A DNA stretch of 64,000 nt, from positions 62,001 to 126,000 of the forward strand of contig NZ_VOIQ01000013.1 of the NCBI RefSeq assembly GCF_010470675.1, given 5' to 3'. Under the pieces are notes generated by a model. It did not search any database, was not told the origin of the DNA, and worked only from the letters and a program-made list of their open reading frames with translations. The stretch's first letter is position 1. Each line of letters begins with the position of its first letter. Shown here piece by piece: positions 46,030-54,571 of the stretch. The position numbers and the translations under genes were made by a program. Origin of the DNA: Desulfovibrio sp. JC010. GTDB lineage: Bacteria > Desulfobacterota > Desulfovibrionia > Desulfovibrionales > Desulfovibrionaceae.

Positions 46030-46140
46030 AACATCCTCACAGTTAAAGTACGATTAGCTGAATACTATACCAATTAAACCCTGAAATCCAACACAAAGGA
46101 CAATCGCGACCATATATTAACACATTATTGCGCATGGAAA

Positions 46141-46173
46141 TAAAAAAGACCTCCCGGAATCCCCGGAAGGTCT
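46141..46173 (-). terminator. Intrinsic terminator of the 181-aa gene
   Basis: Arms 46147-46157 and 46163-46173 pair fully on the minus strand, with one G.U, and a T6 run follows. The plus strand has a C-A mismatch at that pair. Confidence 0.82.
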
Positions 46174-46196
46174 GAAAAATAAGCAGAGTTGAAAAA

Positions 46197-46742
46197 TTAT
46201 TTTACATAGCCGGCCTGCTTGAGCATGCGTGAAGCCCTGTCCGCCAGAACAAAACCGCTTTCATATATAATTGCCGGTCCCTTAAGGGAAATCTTATTGA
46301 TATACCCTACATCTAGCAAAACATTCAGAATATCTTCGGTGAAAGCTTCCTGTAGAATTGACTTGGGAGCTATTCCGCGAAAAAGAGAAATTCTTGAGAG
46401 ATGAAAAATATCAATTAAAGCCCTGATGTGGATCTTATCCAGAATTTCATTGATTTCAACATCAATACCGCAAAAAGTTTCCCATTCCTTATCTTTAACC
46501 TCTTCTCCAAGCCTGTCGAACTCTTTTTCGGCTTTCCTTGAAATCCTGTATCCTTCCAGATTATTTCCACAGGAAGTACAGATACTACCCTCGTCAATAA
46601 GCCCCGCTTCAAGAAGCTCTTCAATCAGTTCAGTGTCATAAAGGTAAGTTTCACGCTTGGGCAAAAGGCCGTGGTATCGTTCAATCTTTGCATAACTTCT
46701 GACATGTTTCAGCAGTTGCATATGTCGTTCATTAAGAACCAT
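46197..46742 (-). CDS. Hypothetical protein with Cys-pair and winged-helix-like regions
   Basis: I do not recognise this 181-residue protein. Residues 20-70 look helix-rich with a winged-helix-like LYDTELIEELLEAGLIDEG, then CTSCG (a Cys pair with no second visible partner CxxC) and YRISRKAEKEFDRLG. Its second half repeats a similar pattern (ILQEAFTEDILNVLLDVGYINK, GFVLADRASRMLKQAGYVK), so it may be an internal duplication of a small helical domain. It has no signal peptide. Own promoter and terminator. Confidence 0.68.
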   Translation of the reverse strand: MVLNERHMQLLKHVRSYAKIERYHGLLPKRETYLYDTELIEELLEAGLIDEGSICTSCGNNLEGYRISRKAEKEFDRLGEEVKDKEWETFCGIDVEINEILDKIHIRALIDIFHLSRISLFRGIAPKSILQEAFTEDILNVLLDVGYINKISLKGPAIIYESGFVLADRASRMLKQAGYVK

Positions 46743-46759
46743 AAGGGCGAAATCTCCAG

Positions 46760-46788
46760 ATTAAATAACTCGCGGATACAATCGACAA
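46760..46788 (-). promoter_or_regulatory. Probable promoter of the 181-aa gene
   Basis: On the minus strand TTGTCG (46788-46783) is followed by a 17-base spacer and TTTAAT (46765-46760). A leader of about 15 bases holds the GGAG SD. Confidence 0.45.
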
Positions 46789-46851
46789 AGACCAATAGTT
46801 ACAATCCGGCGTTTTTTCCACCACTTTTGTGTTACATTTTTTAATACGTAA

Positions 46852-46896
46852 ATAAAAAGGAAACGGAACTGCCCATTAGATGAACAGTTCCGTTTC
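46852..46896 (-). terminator. Intrinsic terminator of the 139-aa gene
   Basis: Arms gaaacggaactg (46860-46871) and cagttccgtttc (46885-46896) form a perfect 12-bp stem, followed by CCTTTTTATTT on the minus strand. Confidence 0.88.
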
Positions 46897-46930
46897 AAGG
46901 TGTATATTAAGGACTGAAAAATGAAGTTGT

Positions 46931-47350
46931 TTAGCTGAAAAGCCTCAGCAAAGGCTTTGTTTCCTTCTTGGGCCTGCTCTTATGGATAATATTGCCGGTG
47001 GGCATTTTCACGAACAGGTTCTGGCAGGAATAGCACTCCCAGTGCTTGGTCCGCTCCTGAAGTCTGATCAGGACTCCATCACGGTCATAACAGACCTGAC
47101 AATACGGTCCGGTCTTCTCATTATCTTCATCGATCCAGTATTTCTGGCCGTCAAACTCCATGCACTCGGCAAGATCCAGAATCTCAGCAACCTCTTTAAT
47201 CTGAGACCGCAATTCCTTGTTTTCCTCATACATGGTCAGATAGTCATCCTGGATGATACGCAGCAGACTTTCCGCATCGCGATCACGTCCATCATTGAAC
47301 AGCTCAAGAACTTTCCTGAAATTCGTAGCGTGAAGATTTCTTTTACTCAT
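46931..47350 (-). CDS. Hypothetical coiled-coil protein with zinc-ribbon-like Cys pairs
   Basis: I do not recognise this 139-residue protein. Its N-terminal half is helical and likely a coiled coil (FNDGRDRDAESLLRIIQDDY, MYEENKELRSQIKEVAEIL). The C-terminal half has CQVC and CYSC pairs about 25 residues apart, the spacing of a zinc ribbon, followed by a basic tail (HKSRPKKETKPLLRLFS). It may bind nucleic acid or protein, which is inference. Monocistronic with a strong terminator. Confidence 0.72.
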   Translation of the reverse strand: MSKRNLHATNFRKVLELFNDGRDRDAESLLRIIQDDYLTMYEENKELRSQIKEVAEILDLAECMEFDGQKYWIDEDNEKTGPYCQVCYDRDGVLIRLQERTKHWECYSCQNLFVKMPTGNIIHKSRPKKETKPLLRLFS

Positions 47351-47451
47351 TTTTAAGCCCTACCCTTCATTTTATTTAAGAACACCTGCATATTTTATCG
47401 ACAAAGCCGAAAAATCCTTTAGGGACAAGGGAAAAACTTTTTTTTACACCA

Positions 47452-47480
47452 TTGACAGCACCATATACGATTCATATATC
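47452..47480 (+). promoter_or_regulatory. Sigma-70-type promoter of the DUF493 gene
   Basis: Consensus TTGACA (47452-47457) is followed by a 17-base spacer and TATATC (47475-47480), giving a leader of about 85 bases. Confidence 0.65.
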
Positions 47481-47520
47481 AACATTGCCCCACGAGGCAG
47501 CAGCCAATGTTGCCACCTCG
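47481..47520 (+). promoter_or_regulatory. Interleaved inverted repeats in the DUF493 leader
   Basis: AACATTG (47481-47487) pairs with CAATGTT (47505-47511), and CGAGG (47493-47497) with CCTCG (47516-47520). The two helices interleave as in an H-type pseudoknot, or they compete as a switch. The last loop is only four bases, which makes both forming together uncertain. Confidence 0.45.
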
Positions 47521-47571
47521 TTCGCAATTACATAAAATTAAATTATTTCAGATAAATATAAGGAGAAAAAC

Positions 47572-47832
47572 ATGGATAAATCCATGGATCAATTCAAAGC
47601 AACACTTGATGAGCACCACGAATGGCCCTGCGATTATACCTTCAAATTCATAGTCCCCGGCAAGTCGCTGGCAGAACTTAAATCCATGCTTGAAGGCATT
47701 CCGCACGATGAAAAAGACTCCAAGACAGGTAAATACACCAGCGTAACCGTAACCATCCACGCCACCTGCTCTGATGAAATTGTGAACATGTACCAGAAAG
47801 CTTCCACCATTGAAGGACTCATTTCCCTTTAA
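47572..47832 (+). CDS. DUF493/YbeD-family protein
   Basis: The 86-residue protein has the YbeD/UPF0250 pattern (YTFKFIVPGKSLAEL, YTSVTVTIHATCSDEIVNMYQ), a small alpha/beta fold like the ACT domain. In E. coli it is near lipB and has no firm function. Here it stands alone with its own promoter, a structured leader and AAGGAG SD. The sequence supports the family but no role. Confidence 0.85.
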   Translation: MDKSMDQFKATLDEHHEWPCDYTFKFIVPGKSLAELKSMLEGIPHDEKDSKTGKYTSVTVTIHATCSDEIVNMYQKASTIEGLISL

Positions 47833-47885
47833 TAATGAAGCAACTCCGGGTTGACTTCCATCACGCCTTGTTTAAAGATGACGCC

Positions 47886-47914
47886 GCTCATTTTTGAGCA
47901 TTTTTTATTTTTTA
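47886..47914 (+). terminator. Weak terminator after the DUF493 gene
   Basis: A 5-bp stem gctca/tgagc (47886-47890, 47895-47899) with a T4 loop is followed by attttttatttttt. The stem is short, so some read-through to ileS is possible. Confidence 0.5.
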
Positions 47915-47993
47915 CGTTTTCGCCAGAACGGCTGTTTAGAACGGCCTTTAATCAATATTATATCCAAGAGAGTTCCGGAGGACTTTTCCAGTC

Positions 47994-50807
47994 ATGAGCG
48001 ATTATAAAAAGACCCTGTGTCTGCCCAAGACCAAATTTCCCATGAAGGCCAACCTCAAACAGCGTGAGCCCGAAATGCTCAAACGCTGGGAGGAAATGTC
48101 CGTATACGACAAGATGGTCGAAGCCAATGCCGATGCCCAGCAGTACGTGCTGCACGACGGCCCCCCGTATGCAAACGGCCACATTCACATGGGTACAGCC
48201 ATGAACAAGGTCCTCAAGGACATCATTGTTAAATCCCGCAACCTGCAGGGCATGAAAGCTGAATACGTTCCCGGCTGGGACTGCCACGGCCTGCCCATCG
48301 AGCACAAGGTTGAGCAGGAACTCAAGAAAAAGAAAAAAGAACTGCCCACCACTGTTATCCGCCGCCTCTGCCGCGAATACGCTGAAAAATTCGTCGGCAT
48401 CCAGCGCAAGGAATTCAAACGCCTCGGCGTGCTCGGTACCTGGGAAGATCCTTACCTGACCATGAAGCCCGAATACGAGGCCGCAACCGCCCGCGAACTG
48501 GGCCGTTTCATGGAGAAAGGTTCCGTCATCCGCGGCAAGAAGCCCATTCACTGGTGCTGCGACTGCCGCACTGCGCTTGCTGAAGCTGAAGTAGAATACG
48601 AAGATCACACTTCACCTTCTATATATGTACGCTTCCCGCTCAACGATGAAAAAGTTCTGAAAGCACTGCCCGGCGATGCTGCATCCAAAGTGGACCTCTC
48701 ACGCACCTACGTGTGCATCTGGACCACCACTCCCTGGACCATCCCCGATAACATGGCTGTGGCTGTTCATCCCGAATTTGAATACGTGGTTGCCGAAGTA
48801 AACGGCGACTTCTACATCCTTGCTGAAAGACTGCTGCCCGTCTGCGCTGAGTCCTTCGGCTGGGAAAGCTGGAATGTGCTGGCTACCGTTGAAGGAGCCA
48901 AGCTCGAAGGTGCGGTTGCCAAGCATCCCATCTACGACCGCGAGTCCCCCATTGTACTGGCCGACTACGTAACTCTCGATTCCGGTACCGGTTGCGTTCA
49001 TACCGCTCCCGGCCATGGTCGTGAGGACTTTGAAACCGGTCTCAAAAACGGTCTGGAAATCTACTCCCCCATGAACAACAGCGGTGTGTTCCTCAAGGAA
49101 GTAGAATTCTTCGGTGGAATGAACGTTTTCGAAGCCAACCCCAAGGTAATCGAAAAGCTGGAAGAGCTGGGCAACCTCCTTGCACAGGAAAAAATCACCC
49201 ACTCCTACCCCCATTGCTGGCGTTGTAAAGAGCCGGTAATCTTCCGCGCCACCACCCAGTGGTTCATCGGCATGGAAGAAAACGACCTGCGCGCCAAGGC
49301 ACTCAAAGCCATCAAGGATGACGTTGAGTGGATTCCCGCATGGGGTGAAAACCGCATCTACAGCATGGTTGAAAACCGCCCTGACTGGTGTATCTCCCGT
49401 CAGCGTAACTGGGGTGTGCCCATCATCGCCCTGATCTGTGAAGAATGCGATGAGGTATACAACGATCCCAAGTGGGTTTTCTCCGTAGTAGACGAATTTG
49501 AAAAGCACGAACGCGGCTGTGACTACTGGTTTGAAAAATCCGTAGAAGAAATCGCTCCCGACGGTCTCAAATGCCCCAAATGCGGCGGCAATCACTGGGC
49601 CAAGGAAGACGACATCCTCGACGTATGGTTTGATTCCGGTACCAGCTACGCAGCAGTAGTTGAAAAACGCAAGGAACACCGCTTCCCCGCTGATCTGTAT
49701 CTCGAAGGCTCCGACCAGCATCGCGGATGGTTCCACAGCTCCCTGCTCGCATCCGTCGGTACCCGCGATGTGCCTCCCTACAAGACCGTACTCACCCACG
49801 GTTACGTTGTGGACAAGAACGGCCGCAAGATGTCCAAGTCCATCGGTAACGTCATCGCGCCGCAGGAAATCATCGACCAGCACGGTGCTGAAATCCTGCG
49901 CATGTGGGTTTCCGCTGTGAACTATCAGGAAGACGTCCGTATCTCCGACGAAATCCTGAGCCGCATGGTTGATACCTACCGCCGCGTGCGTAACACCTGC
50001 CGCTACATTCTCGGCAACCTGAACGGCTTCAACCCCGAGACTGACGCAGTTGCCCCCGCGGAAATGCTGCCCATCGACCATTTCGCACTTGATCTGGTCA
50101 GCCGCCAGCACGAGGTTATCCAGCAGGCCTACGCAAACTTTGAATTCCACAAGGTTTACCACACCCTGCACAACCTCTGCACCACCGAGCTTTCCGCGTT
50201 CTATCTCGACATCATCAAGGACAGACTTTACGTCTCCGGTGAAAAGTCCCTCGAAAGACGTTCCGCCCAGACCGTACTCTGGCAGACCATGCTTATGCTG
50301 CTGAAAGACATGGCCCCCATCCTTTCCTTCACCGCTGAGGAAGCTTATTCCCACATGCCGGAAGAAATGAAAGGTGACGCTGAAACCGTCTTCGCCATCC
50401 GTCCCGAGCTGCTCAAAGCAGATATCGACGATGCAGAGCGCAAAAGATGGGAACTGCTCATGGAAGTTCGTACCGAAGTCACCAAGGCAATCGAACCCCT
50501 GCGCCGTGAAAAGGTCATCGGTCACTCTCTCGATACCAAGATCACCCTCTTCGCCAGTGATGAAATCGCCAAGGCACTCGAAAACATCGAACACCGCGAA
50601 TTCTTCATCGTATCCGGTGTTGAGATCGCACCTCTGGCCGACGCAACTGATGATGCGGTCAAGCCGGAAGAGCTGGAAGGTCTTGCCATCAAGGTCGAAA
50701 AAGCTCAGGGTGAGAAATGCAGCCGCTGCTGGAGATACGATACCCTCGGCTCCAATGCCGAGCATCCCGAACTCTGCCCGCGCTGCGCAGCTGTTCTGGC
50801 CGGCTAA
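47994..50807 (+). CDS. ileS: Isoleucyl-tRNA synthetase
   Basis: The 937-residue class I synthetase has the HIGH-like GHIHMG (62-67), the editing CP1 region ([16 protein letters not shown]), the KMSKS motif at about 612-616 ([17 protein letters not shown]) and a C-terminal zinc finger with CSRCWRY and CPRC (about 906-934). It matches the E. coli length of 938. It is followed by its own terminator and repeat copy D, so lspA is not necessarily co-transcribed, although ileS-lspA is a classic order. Confidence 0.97.
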   Translation: MSDYKKTLCLPKTKFPMKANLKQREPEMLKRWEEMSVYDKMVEANADAQQYVLHDGPPYANGHIHMGTAMNKVLKDIIVKSRNLQGMKAEYVPGWDCHGLPIEHKVEQELKKKKKELPTTVIRRLCREYAEKFVGIQRKEFKRLGVLGTWEDPYLTMKPEYEAATARELGRFMEKGSVIRGKKPIHWCCDCRTALAEAEVEYEDHTSPSIYVRFPLNDEKVLKALPGDAASKVDLSRTYVCIWTTTPWTIPDNMAVAVHPEFEYVVAEVNGDFYILAERLLPVCAESFGWESWNVLATVEGAKLEGAVAKHPIYDRESPIVLADYVTLDSGTGCVHTAPGHGREDFETGLKNGLEIYSPMNNSGVFLKEVEFFGGMNVFEANPKVIEKLEELGNLLAQEKITHSYPHCWRCKEPVIFRATTQWFIGMEENDLRAKALKAIKDDVEWIPAWGENRIYSMVENRPDWCISRQRNWGVPIIALICEECDEVYNDPKWVFSVVDEFEKHERGCDYWFEKSVEEIAPDGLKCPKCGGNHWAKEDDILDVWFDSGTSYAAVVEKRKEHRFPADLYLEGSDQHRGWFHSSLLASVGTRDVPPYKTVLTHGYVVDKNGRKMSKSIGNVIAPQEIIDQHGAEILRMWVSAVNYQEDVRISDEILSRMVDTYRRVRNTCRYILGNLNGFNPETDAVAPAEMLPIDHFALDLVSRQHEVIQQAYANFEFHKVYHTLHNLCTTELSAFYLDIIKDRLYVSGEKSLERRSAQTVLWQTMLMLLKDMAPILSFTAEEAYSHMPEEMKGDAETVFAIRPELLKADIDDAERKRWELLMEVRTEVTKAIEPLRREKVIGHSLDTKITLFASDEIAKALENIEHREFFIVSGVEIAPLADATDDAVKPEELEGLAIKVEKAQGEKCSRCWRYDTLGSNAEHPELCPRCAAVLAG

Positions 50808-50836
50808 GTCTCTCGCTCTTTTAAAATTAAATATTG

Positions 50837-50873
50837 AATGCCCCCGTTTTCTCCGAAAGCGGGGGCATTTTTA
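50837..50873 (+). terminator. Intrinsic terminator of ileS
   Basis: Arms aatgcccccg (50837-50846) and cgggggcatt (50860-50869) form a strong stem followed by a short T-run. Confidence 0.85.
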
Positions 50874-50877
50874 AAAT

Positions 50878-51156
50878 GTCTCCGACGGCTGGGGAAGGGG
50901 AGAGAAAACTTTGCTAACGCCCAAAGTTTTCTCTCCCCTTCCCCAGACCCCATCCCCTCTCTTTCAAAGACGTTTTAGTTATGCTTCGCTAGTAGCGTAC
51001 TAAGGCGGTCTTCGAATAAAGATTGACAAAGCCCAACTAAAACGTTTTGGGATTCTTAAACCCTTTTGGAAAAGGATTTAAGCCGCCGGAGGCGAAATCA
51101 AATAATTCTTAAAAGCGCATTGCGCATCAAGATGCTCCCGGCAGGGCCGCCGGAGG
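50878..51156 (-). repeat. Modular intergenic repeat, copy D (full length)
   Basis: This is the complete unit inverted relative to copy A. It has a perfect 24-bp hairpin (50889-50912 with 50923-50946), the cagaccccatcccctc box, aaaacgttttgggattc, the palindrome at 51055-51082 (one base off), gccgccggaggcgaaatc, aaaagcgcattgcgcatcaag (51112-51132) and a final gccgccggaggc. It fills the 364-base gap between ileS and lspA, which holds no gene. GGAGG at 51152-51156 is 15 bases from the lspA ATG, beyond the usual range. Confidence 0.88.
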
Positions 51157-51171
51157 CATCAATAGGCAATT

Positions 51172-51642
51172 ATGAATAAATATTTTCTTGCCGGAATAAT
51201 ATCTGTCATAACGCTGATCTTGGATCAGGTTACAAAAATTGCGGTCCGCGAAAAGATGACCCTCTGGACATCAGAGGTGATTATTCCGGGATTCTTTAAT
51301 CTGGTACACGTAGTCAATAAAGGCGCGGCATTTGGATTTCTGAACCGTGCGGATATTACATGGCAGCGCAACTTTTTTGTGGTGGTTACTATTATCGCGC
51401 TAGGTGTGATCGGCATGCTGCTGAAATCAGCGGAAGAGCGGGATAAATTCCAGATTGTGGGACTTGGCTTAGTGCTGGGCGGGGCAATCGGCAATCTGAT
51501 CGACCGCATTCTTTATCATGAAGTGACCGACTTTCTGGATTTTTACTACGGCTCGCACCACTACCCGGCTTTCAACGTGGCGGATATTGCAATCTGTCTG
51601 GGTGCTTTTGCCCTGATCGTATCTTTTTACAAGAACAAGTAG
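51172..51642 (+). CDS. lspA: Lipoprotein signal peptidase (SPase II)
   Basis: The 156-residue, four-helix membrane aspartyl protease cuts diacylglyceryl prolipoproteins. The catalytic Asp pair is in GNLIDRI and NVADIAI, and the conserved NKGAAFGFL is present. The length is usual. Its SD is uncertain: a repeat-borne GGAGG is 15 bases away and a weak TAGG lies 5 bases before ATG. It is followed by lgt after two bases. Confidence 0.95.
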   Translation: MNKYFLAGIISVITLILDQVTKIAVREKMTLWTSEVIIPGFFNLVHVVNKGAAFGFLNRADITWQRNFFVVVTIIALGVIGMLLKSAEERDKFQIVGLGLVLGGAIGNLIDRILYHEVTDFLDFYYGSHHYPAFNVADIAICLGAFALIVSFYKNK

Positions 51643-51644
51643 CC

Positions 51645-52400
51645 ATGAATCCGATTCTGTTCAGCATAGGCTCTGTAAACATTTATGCCTACAGCGTATT
51701 CCTGACCGCAGGTTGTCTGCTGGGCATGGGCTGGGCCATGCGTGCGGCCCGGCTGTGGGAACTTGATTACAAGCTTGCCCCGCTGACCGGAATTATTGCC
51801 GTTGTCTGCGGCGTTATCGGCGCACGGGCACTCTATGTGGGGCTGTACCCGAAGGAATTTACGGATAATCTGCTCTCCGTTTTTTATATCTGGCAGGGCG
51901 GGCTGGTCTTTTCCGGAGCGGTGATCTTCGGCTCACTGGCCGGGCTGCTCTACCTGCGTTCAAAAAAGCAGCCGCTTCTGGACTGGCTGGACTGCTTTGC
52001 GCCGGGGATTGCGCTGGGAATATCTGTCGGGCGGCTGGGTTGTTTTTTCGCGGGCTGCTGCTACGGCAAACCGACCGATCTGCCATGGGCGGTAACTTTT
52101 AAAAACACTGCATCGCTGGCTCCGCTCTTTCAGCCTCTACACCCGACCCAGCTTTACCATTCACTGTCCGGGCTGATAATTTTCCTTATTTTACTGGCTG
52201 TTGGCAACAAACTTCAGACTGAAGGACGCATTACCGGGCTATTCCTTGTATTGTTTTCTGTGTCCAGATTTATTATTGAATTTTTCAGGGCGGATTACCG
52301 GGGCGAGCTCGGTCCTTTGTCCATGACTCAGTTCATAACACTTGTCTTTTTCTCAATTGGTATATACCTGTTATCAATATACAAAAAAAGGAGCACCTAA
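51645..52400 (+). CDS. lgt: Prolipoprotein diacylglyceryl transferase
   Basis: Lgt adds diacylglycerol to the lipobox cysteine before LspA acts. The 251-residue protein has about seven hydrophobic segments and the family signature GISVGRLGCFFAGCCYGKP, plus HPTQLYHSLSG with the conserved His. Together with lspA it gives two of the three lipoprotein-maturation enzymes; lnt is not in the window. It overlaps the next gene by one base. Confidence 0.95.
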   Translation: MNPILFSIGSVNIYAYSVFLTAGCLLGMGWAMRAARLWELDYKLAPLTGIIAVVCGVIGARALYVGLYPKEFTDNLLSVFYIWQGGLVFSGAVIFGSLAGLLYLRSKKQPLLDWLDCFAPGIALGISVGRLGCFFAGCCYGKPTDLPWAVTFKNTASLAPLFQPLHPTQLYHSLSGLIIFLILLAVGNKLQTEGRITGLFLVLFSVSRFIIEFFRADYRGELGPLSMTQFITLVFFSIGIYLLSIYKKRST

Positions 52401-52636
52401 TGTTCTTCGGATCAATTCCCAATCTTCCCATGGAAACCTGGATCATTATCCTCGGCAGTGTCGGTCTTTTTGCAGCCTTGACACTTTTCGCCATATGGGA
52501 TGCATTCAACAGGGAATTCCCGTCCAACATGGAAAAGGTCGGCTGGATTCAGCTCGCGATTTTTATTCCATTTTTAGGCTGTCTGGCTTACTTTCTCCTC
52601 GGTAGAAAAAGGGGGAAAAAATATAATGCAGAATAA
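52400..52636 (+). CDS. Small membrane protein, PLD-nuclease N-terminal (PLDNc_N) type
   Basis: The 78-residue protein has two hydrophobic segments (IILGSVGLFAALTLFAIWDAF and LAIFIPFLGCLAYFLLGRKRG) followed by a basic end, the pattern of the PLDNc_N domain. The W...I.F.P..G...Y...GRK... arrangement, which precedes cardiolipin synthases, is here a free protein. Its role is unknown. It overlaps lgt by one base and the next gene by about ten. Confidence 0.75.
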   Translation: MFFGSIPNLPMETWIIILGSVGLFAALTLFAIWDAFNREFPSNMEKVGWIQLAIFIPFLGCLAYFLLGRKRGKKYNAE

Positions 52637-53549
52637 TATGAAAAAATCACTCATCGCCGCACTGATCGCTTTTCCTCTGGCTACAGGCTTCAGCGGATGC
52701 GTAACCACATCCGATATGGATAAGCTGCGCATGGAACTGCGCCAGACCCGCAGCCAGCTCAATAAGAAGATCGACAATGTCGAACAGCAGACCGCAGCCG
52801 ACAACGTCACCCTGCGCGATGAAATCAAGCAATCCAGCTCCCCGGTGCAGACCCGGCAGGCGAATATGTATGCTGAAGTGAACGCCCTCAAAATGCAGGT
52901 TGCCAAGCTTCAGGGTACCGTCAACACCATGTCCGAGTCCGTGAACAGGCTTGATGCCGGGGACACCAACAGCACTGTATCCCTTGAAGATCTTTCCAAG
53001 AAAGTCGAGGATATGCGTCTGGCCCTCGAAAGCCAGCTGGCCATTGATCTTGGGCTCATCAAAGCACAGGCCCCCAAAGATAAAGCAACTCAGGAAGCGG
53101 TGGAAGAAACCGCAGCCGCAGTAGGCGGAATCGCTGCTGTTGTGGCTCCTGAGCCGAAGAAGGCTGAGCCTGTTGATCCGGCACAGGCTCTGTACGACAA
53201 GGGGCTGGCCCTGTTCAAGGATCGCAAATATAAAGACGCTATCCGCGATATGGCTGAGTTCACCAAAACTTTCCCCAAACACAAGCTTGTTCCCAATGCT
53301 ATTTTCTGGGAAGGTGAATGCTACTACCAGCTGAAAGATTACGCCAATGCCGCCCTCAAATATCAGGGAGTCATTGCCAAGCATCCCAAGAGCAACAAGT
53401 ATAAATCCGCACTGCTCAAACAGGGACTCTGCCTTATCAAGCTGGGCAAGACCAAATCAGGACGCTACATCCTTGAAGACCTTATCAAGAAGGCACCTGA
53501 TTCCGCCGAAGCCAAACGCGCAAAAAGCATCGTCAAAAACTTAAAATAA
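52626..53549 (+). CDS. CpoB/YbgF-like TPR lipoprotein
   Basis: The 307-residue protein has a lipoprotein signal with lipobox GFSGC (Cys25), an N-terminal coiled coil (about 30-150, TSDMDKLRMELRQTRSQLNKK) and C-terminal TPR repeats (about 185-305, ALYDKGLALFKDRKYKDAIRDMAEF...). This is the CpoB/YbgF layout; in E. coli CpoB it couples Tol-Pal to peptidoglycan synthesis, although CpoB is not a lipoprotein there. The gene overlaps its upstream neighbour, and lies just after lspA-lgt, whose products it needs. A second Met four codons in may be the real start. Confidence 0.83.
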   Translation: MQNNMKKSLIAALIAFPLATGFSGCVTTSDMDKLRMELRQTRSQLNKKIDNVEQQTAADNVTLRDEIKQSSSPVQTRQANMYAEVNALKMQVAKLQGTVNTMSESVNRLDAGDTNSTVSLEDLSKKVEDMRLALESQLAIDLGLIKAQAPKDKATQEAVEETAAAVGGIAAVVAPEPKKAEPVDPAQALYDKGLALFKDRKYKDAIRDMAEFTKTFPKHKLVPNAIFWEGECYYQLKDYANAALKYQGVIAKHPKSNKYKSALLKQGLCLIKLGKTKSGRYILEDLIKKAPDSAEAKRAKSIVKNLK

Positions 53550-53568
53550 TTTAAACGGATATAAAACA

Positions 53569-53997
53569 ATGAGCGATAGCAAAAATTTCAACAAAATCAT
53601 CCACCTGTCTTTTCCGCCCAACACTTCCGGCCGTCCGGTAGTATGCAATCTGGGCAAGCTCTACAATCTCAGCTTCAACATCCTGAAAGCTGACATCAAC
53701 CCCAGACTCGAAGGCAGCATGACCCTTGAGATCACCGGGCTTGAAAAAGATTACCACGAAGGCATCAACTACCTTAAGGAAAACGGTGTACGCCTTATTC
53801 CCGTGGCCCAGAAAATCGCAAGGGACGAAGAGTCCTGCATGCACTGCGGCATGTGTCTCGCCATGTGCCCCACCGGTGCCCTTTCCCTGGAAAAAGAAAC
53901 CCGTCTGGTGATTTTCGATCTGGAACAGTGTACCGCCTGCGGCCTGTGTACCAAGGTCTGTCCGGTGCGGGCAATGGAAGTTGACCCGCAGGACTAA
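53569..53997 (+). CDS. NIL-domain ferredoxin with two 4Fe-4S clusters
   Basis: The 142-residue protein has an N-terminal NIL domain (about 8-80) and a bacterial-type two-cluster ferredoxin, with CMHCGMCLAMCPTGA and CTACGLCTKVCPVRA. NIL-ferredoxins are widespread in sulfate reducers and methanogens and are proposed to handle low-potential electrons in sulfur or homocysteine metabolism. It is cytoplasmic. Partner enzymes are not adjacent. Confidence 0.88.
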   Translation: MSDSKNFNKIIHLSFPPNTSGRPVVCNLGKLYNLSFNILKADINPRLEGSMTLEITGLEKDYHEGINYLKENGVRLIPVAQKIARDEESCMHCGMCLAMCPTGALSLEKETRLVIFDLEQCTACGLCTKVCPVRAMEVDPQD

Positions 53998-54018
53998 CAA
54001 TTAACCAAGGGAATCCAC

Positions 54019-54531
54019 ATGGACCGGGACGCACCGCATTTCGCCAGCGTAAAAACAAGAATCAAAGGACACGGACGCTTTTCCAGATCTCTGGAAAGCC
54101 AGCCCGTGTACCGGGGATTCAGCGGGATGAAAAAACATCCGGCTGAAGACCTTGATGATTCCCGGGTCCCGGAATGGCTGAAGGTTTATGTAATAGAGCT
54201 GGACCGCAAACTGGATCAGCTGCTTGGATTGCAGAGCCAGAAAGACCTTAAGCAGGATTTCCCCATTGATCTTGAAATACTTAAGATTTCCGGAAACGGA
54301 ATGGCCTTCCGTTCTGAGCAATTAACCGATCCCTGCCTCATGGAGGTAGTGATTGAAGTAGAACAGATTCCCCTGCGCCTTGCCGGAGCCAAAGGCAATG
54401 TAAAGCGCGGCAAAAAAGAAGGACTCTGGATCATGGAATTTGAAAAAATCAGGGAACACGACCTTGAATCCATCATCCAGTTTGTTTTCAGCCAGCAGCG
54501 GGAAATAATCAGAACAGAAAAGCTGGGCTAA
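54019..54531 (+). CDS. PilZ-like domain protein without the RxxxR motif
   Basis: The 170-residue protein has a basic N-terminal 40 residues, a helical stretch (EWLKVYVIELDRKLDQLLGL) and a C-terminal PilZ-like barrel (about 80-160). LKISGNGMAFRS resembles the D/NxSxxG loop of PilZ and the last helix FVFSQQREIIR is typical. I do not find the RxxxR c-di-GMP-binding motif in the expected place. It could be a ligand-free PilZ protein. It ends 40 bases before cheZ. Confidence 0.7.
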   Translation: MDRDAPHFASVKTRIKGHGRFSRSLESQPVYRGFSGMKKHPAEDLDDSRVPEWLKVYVIELDRKLDQLLGLQSQKDLKQDFPIDLEILKISGNGMAFRSEQLTDPCLMEVVIEVEQIPLRLAGAKGNVKRGKKEGLWIMEFEKIREHDLESIIQFVFSQQREIIRTEKLG

Positions 54532-54571
54532 CCGCCTGAAAGCTTAATATATCAACGCGAAGGAGAACGCA

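Noticed and set aside
48699-50765. A 688-codon open frame antisense to ileS
   Set aside because: ileS is full length with all motifs; the antisense frame comes from strong codon bias, has no domain I recognise and no SD. Similar antisense frames over hemA (9558-10568), mfd (30971-32332) and nadA were also dropped.
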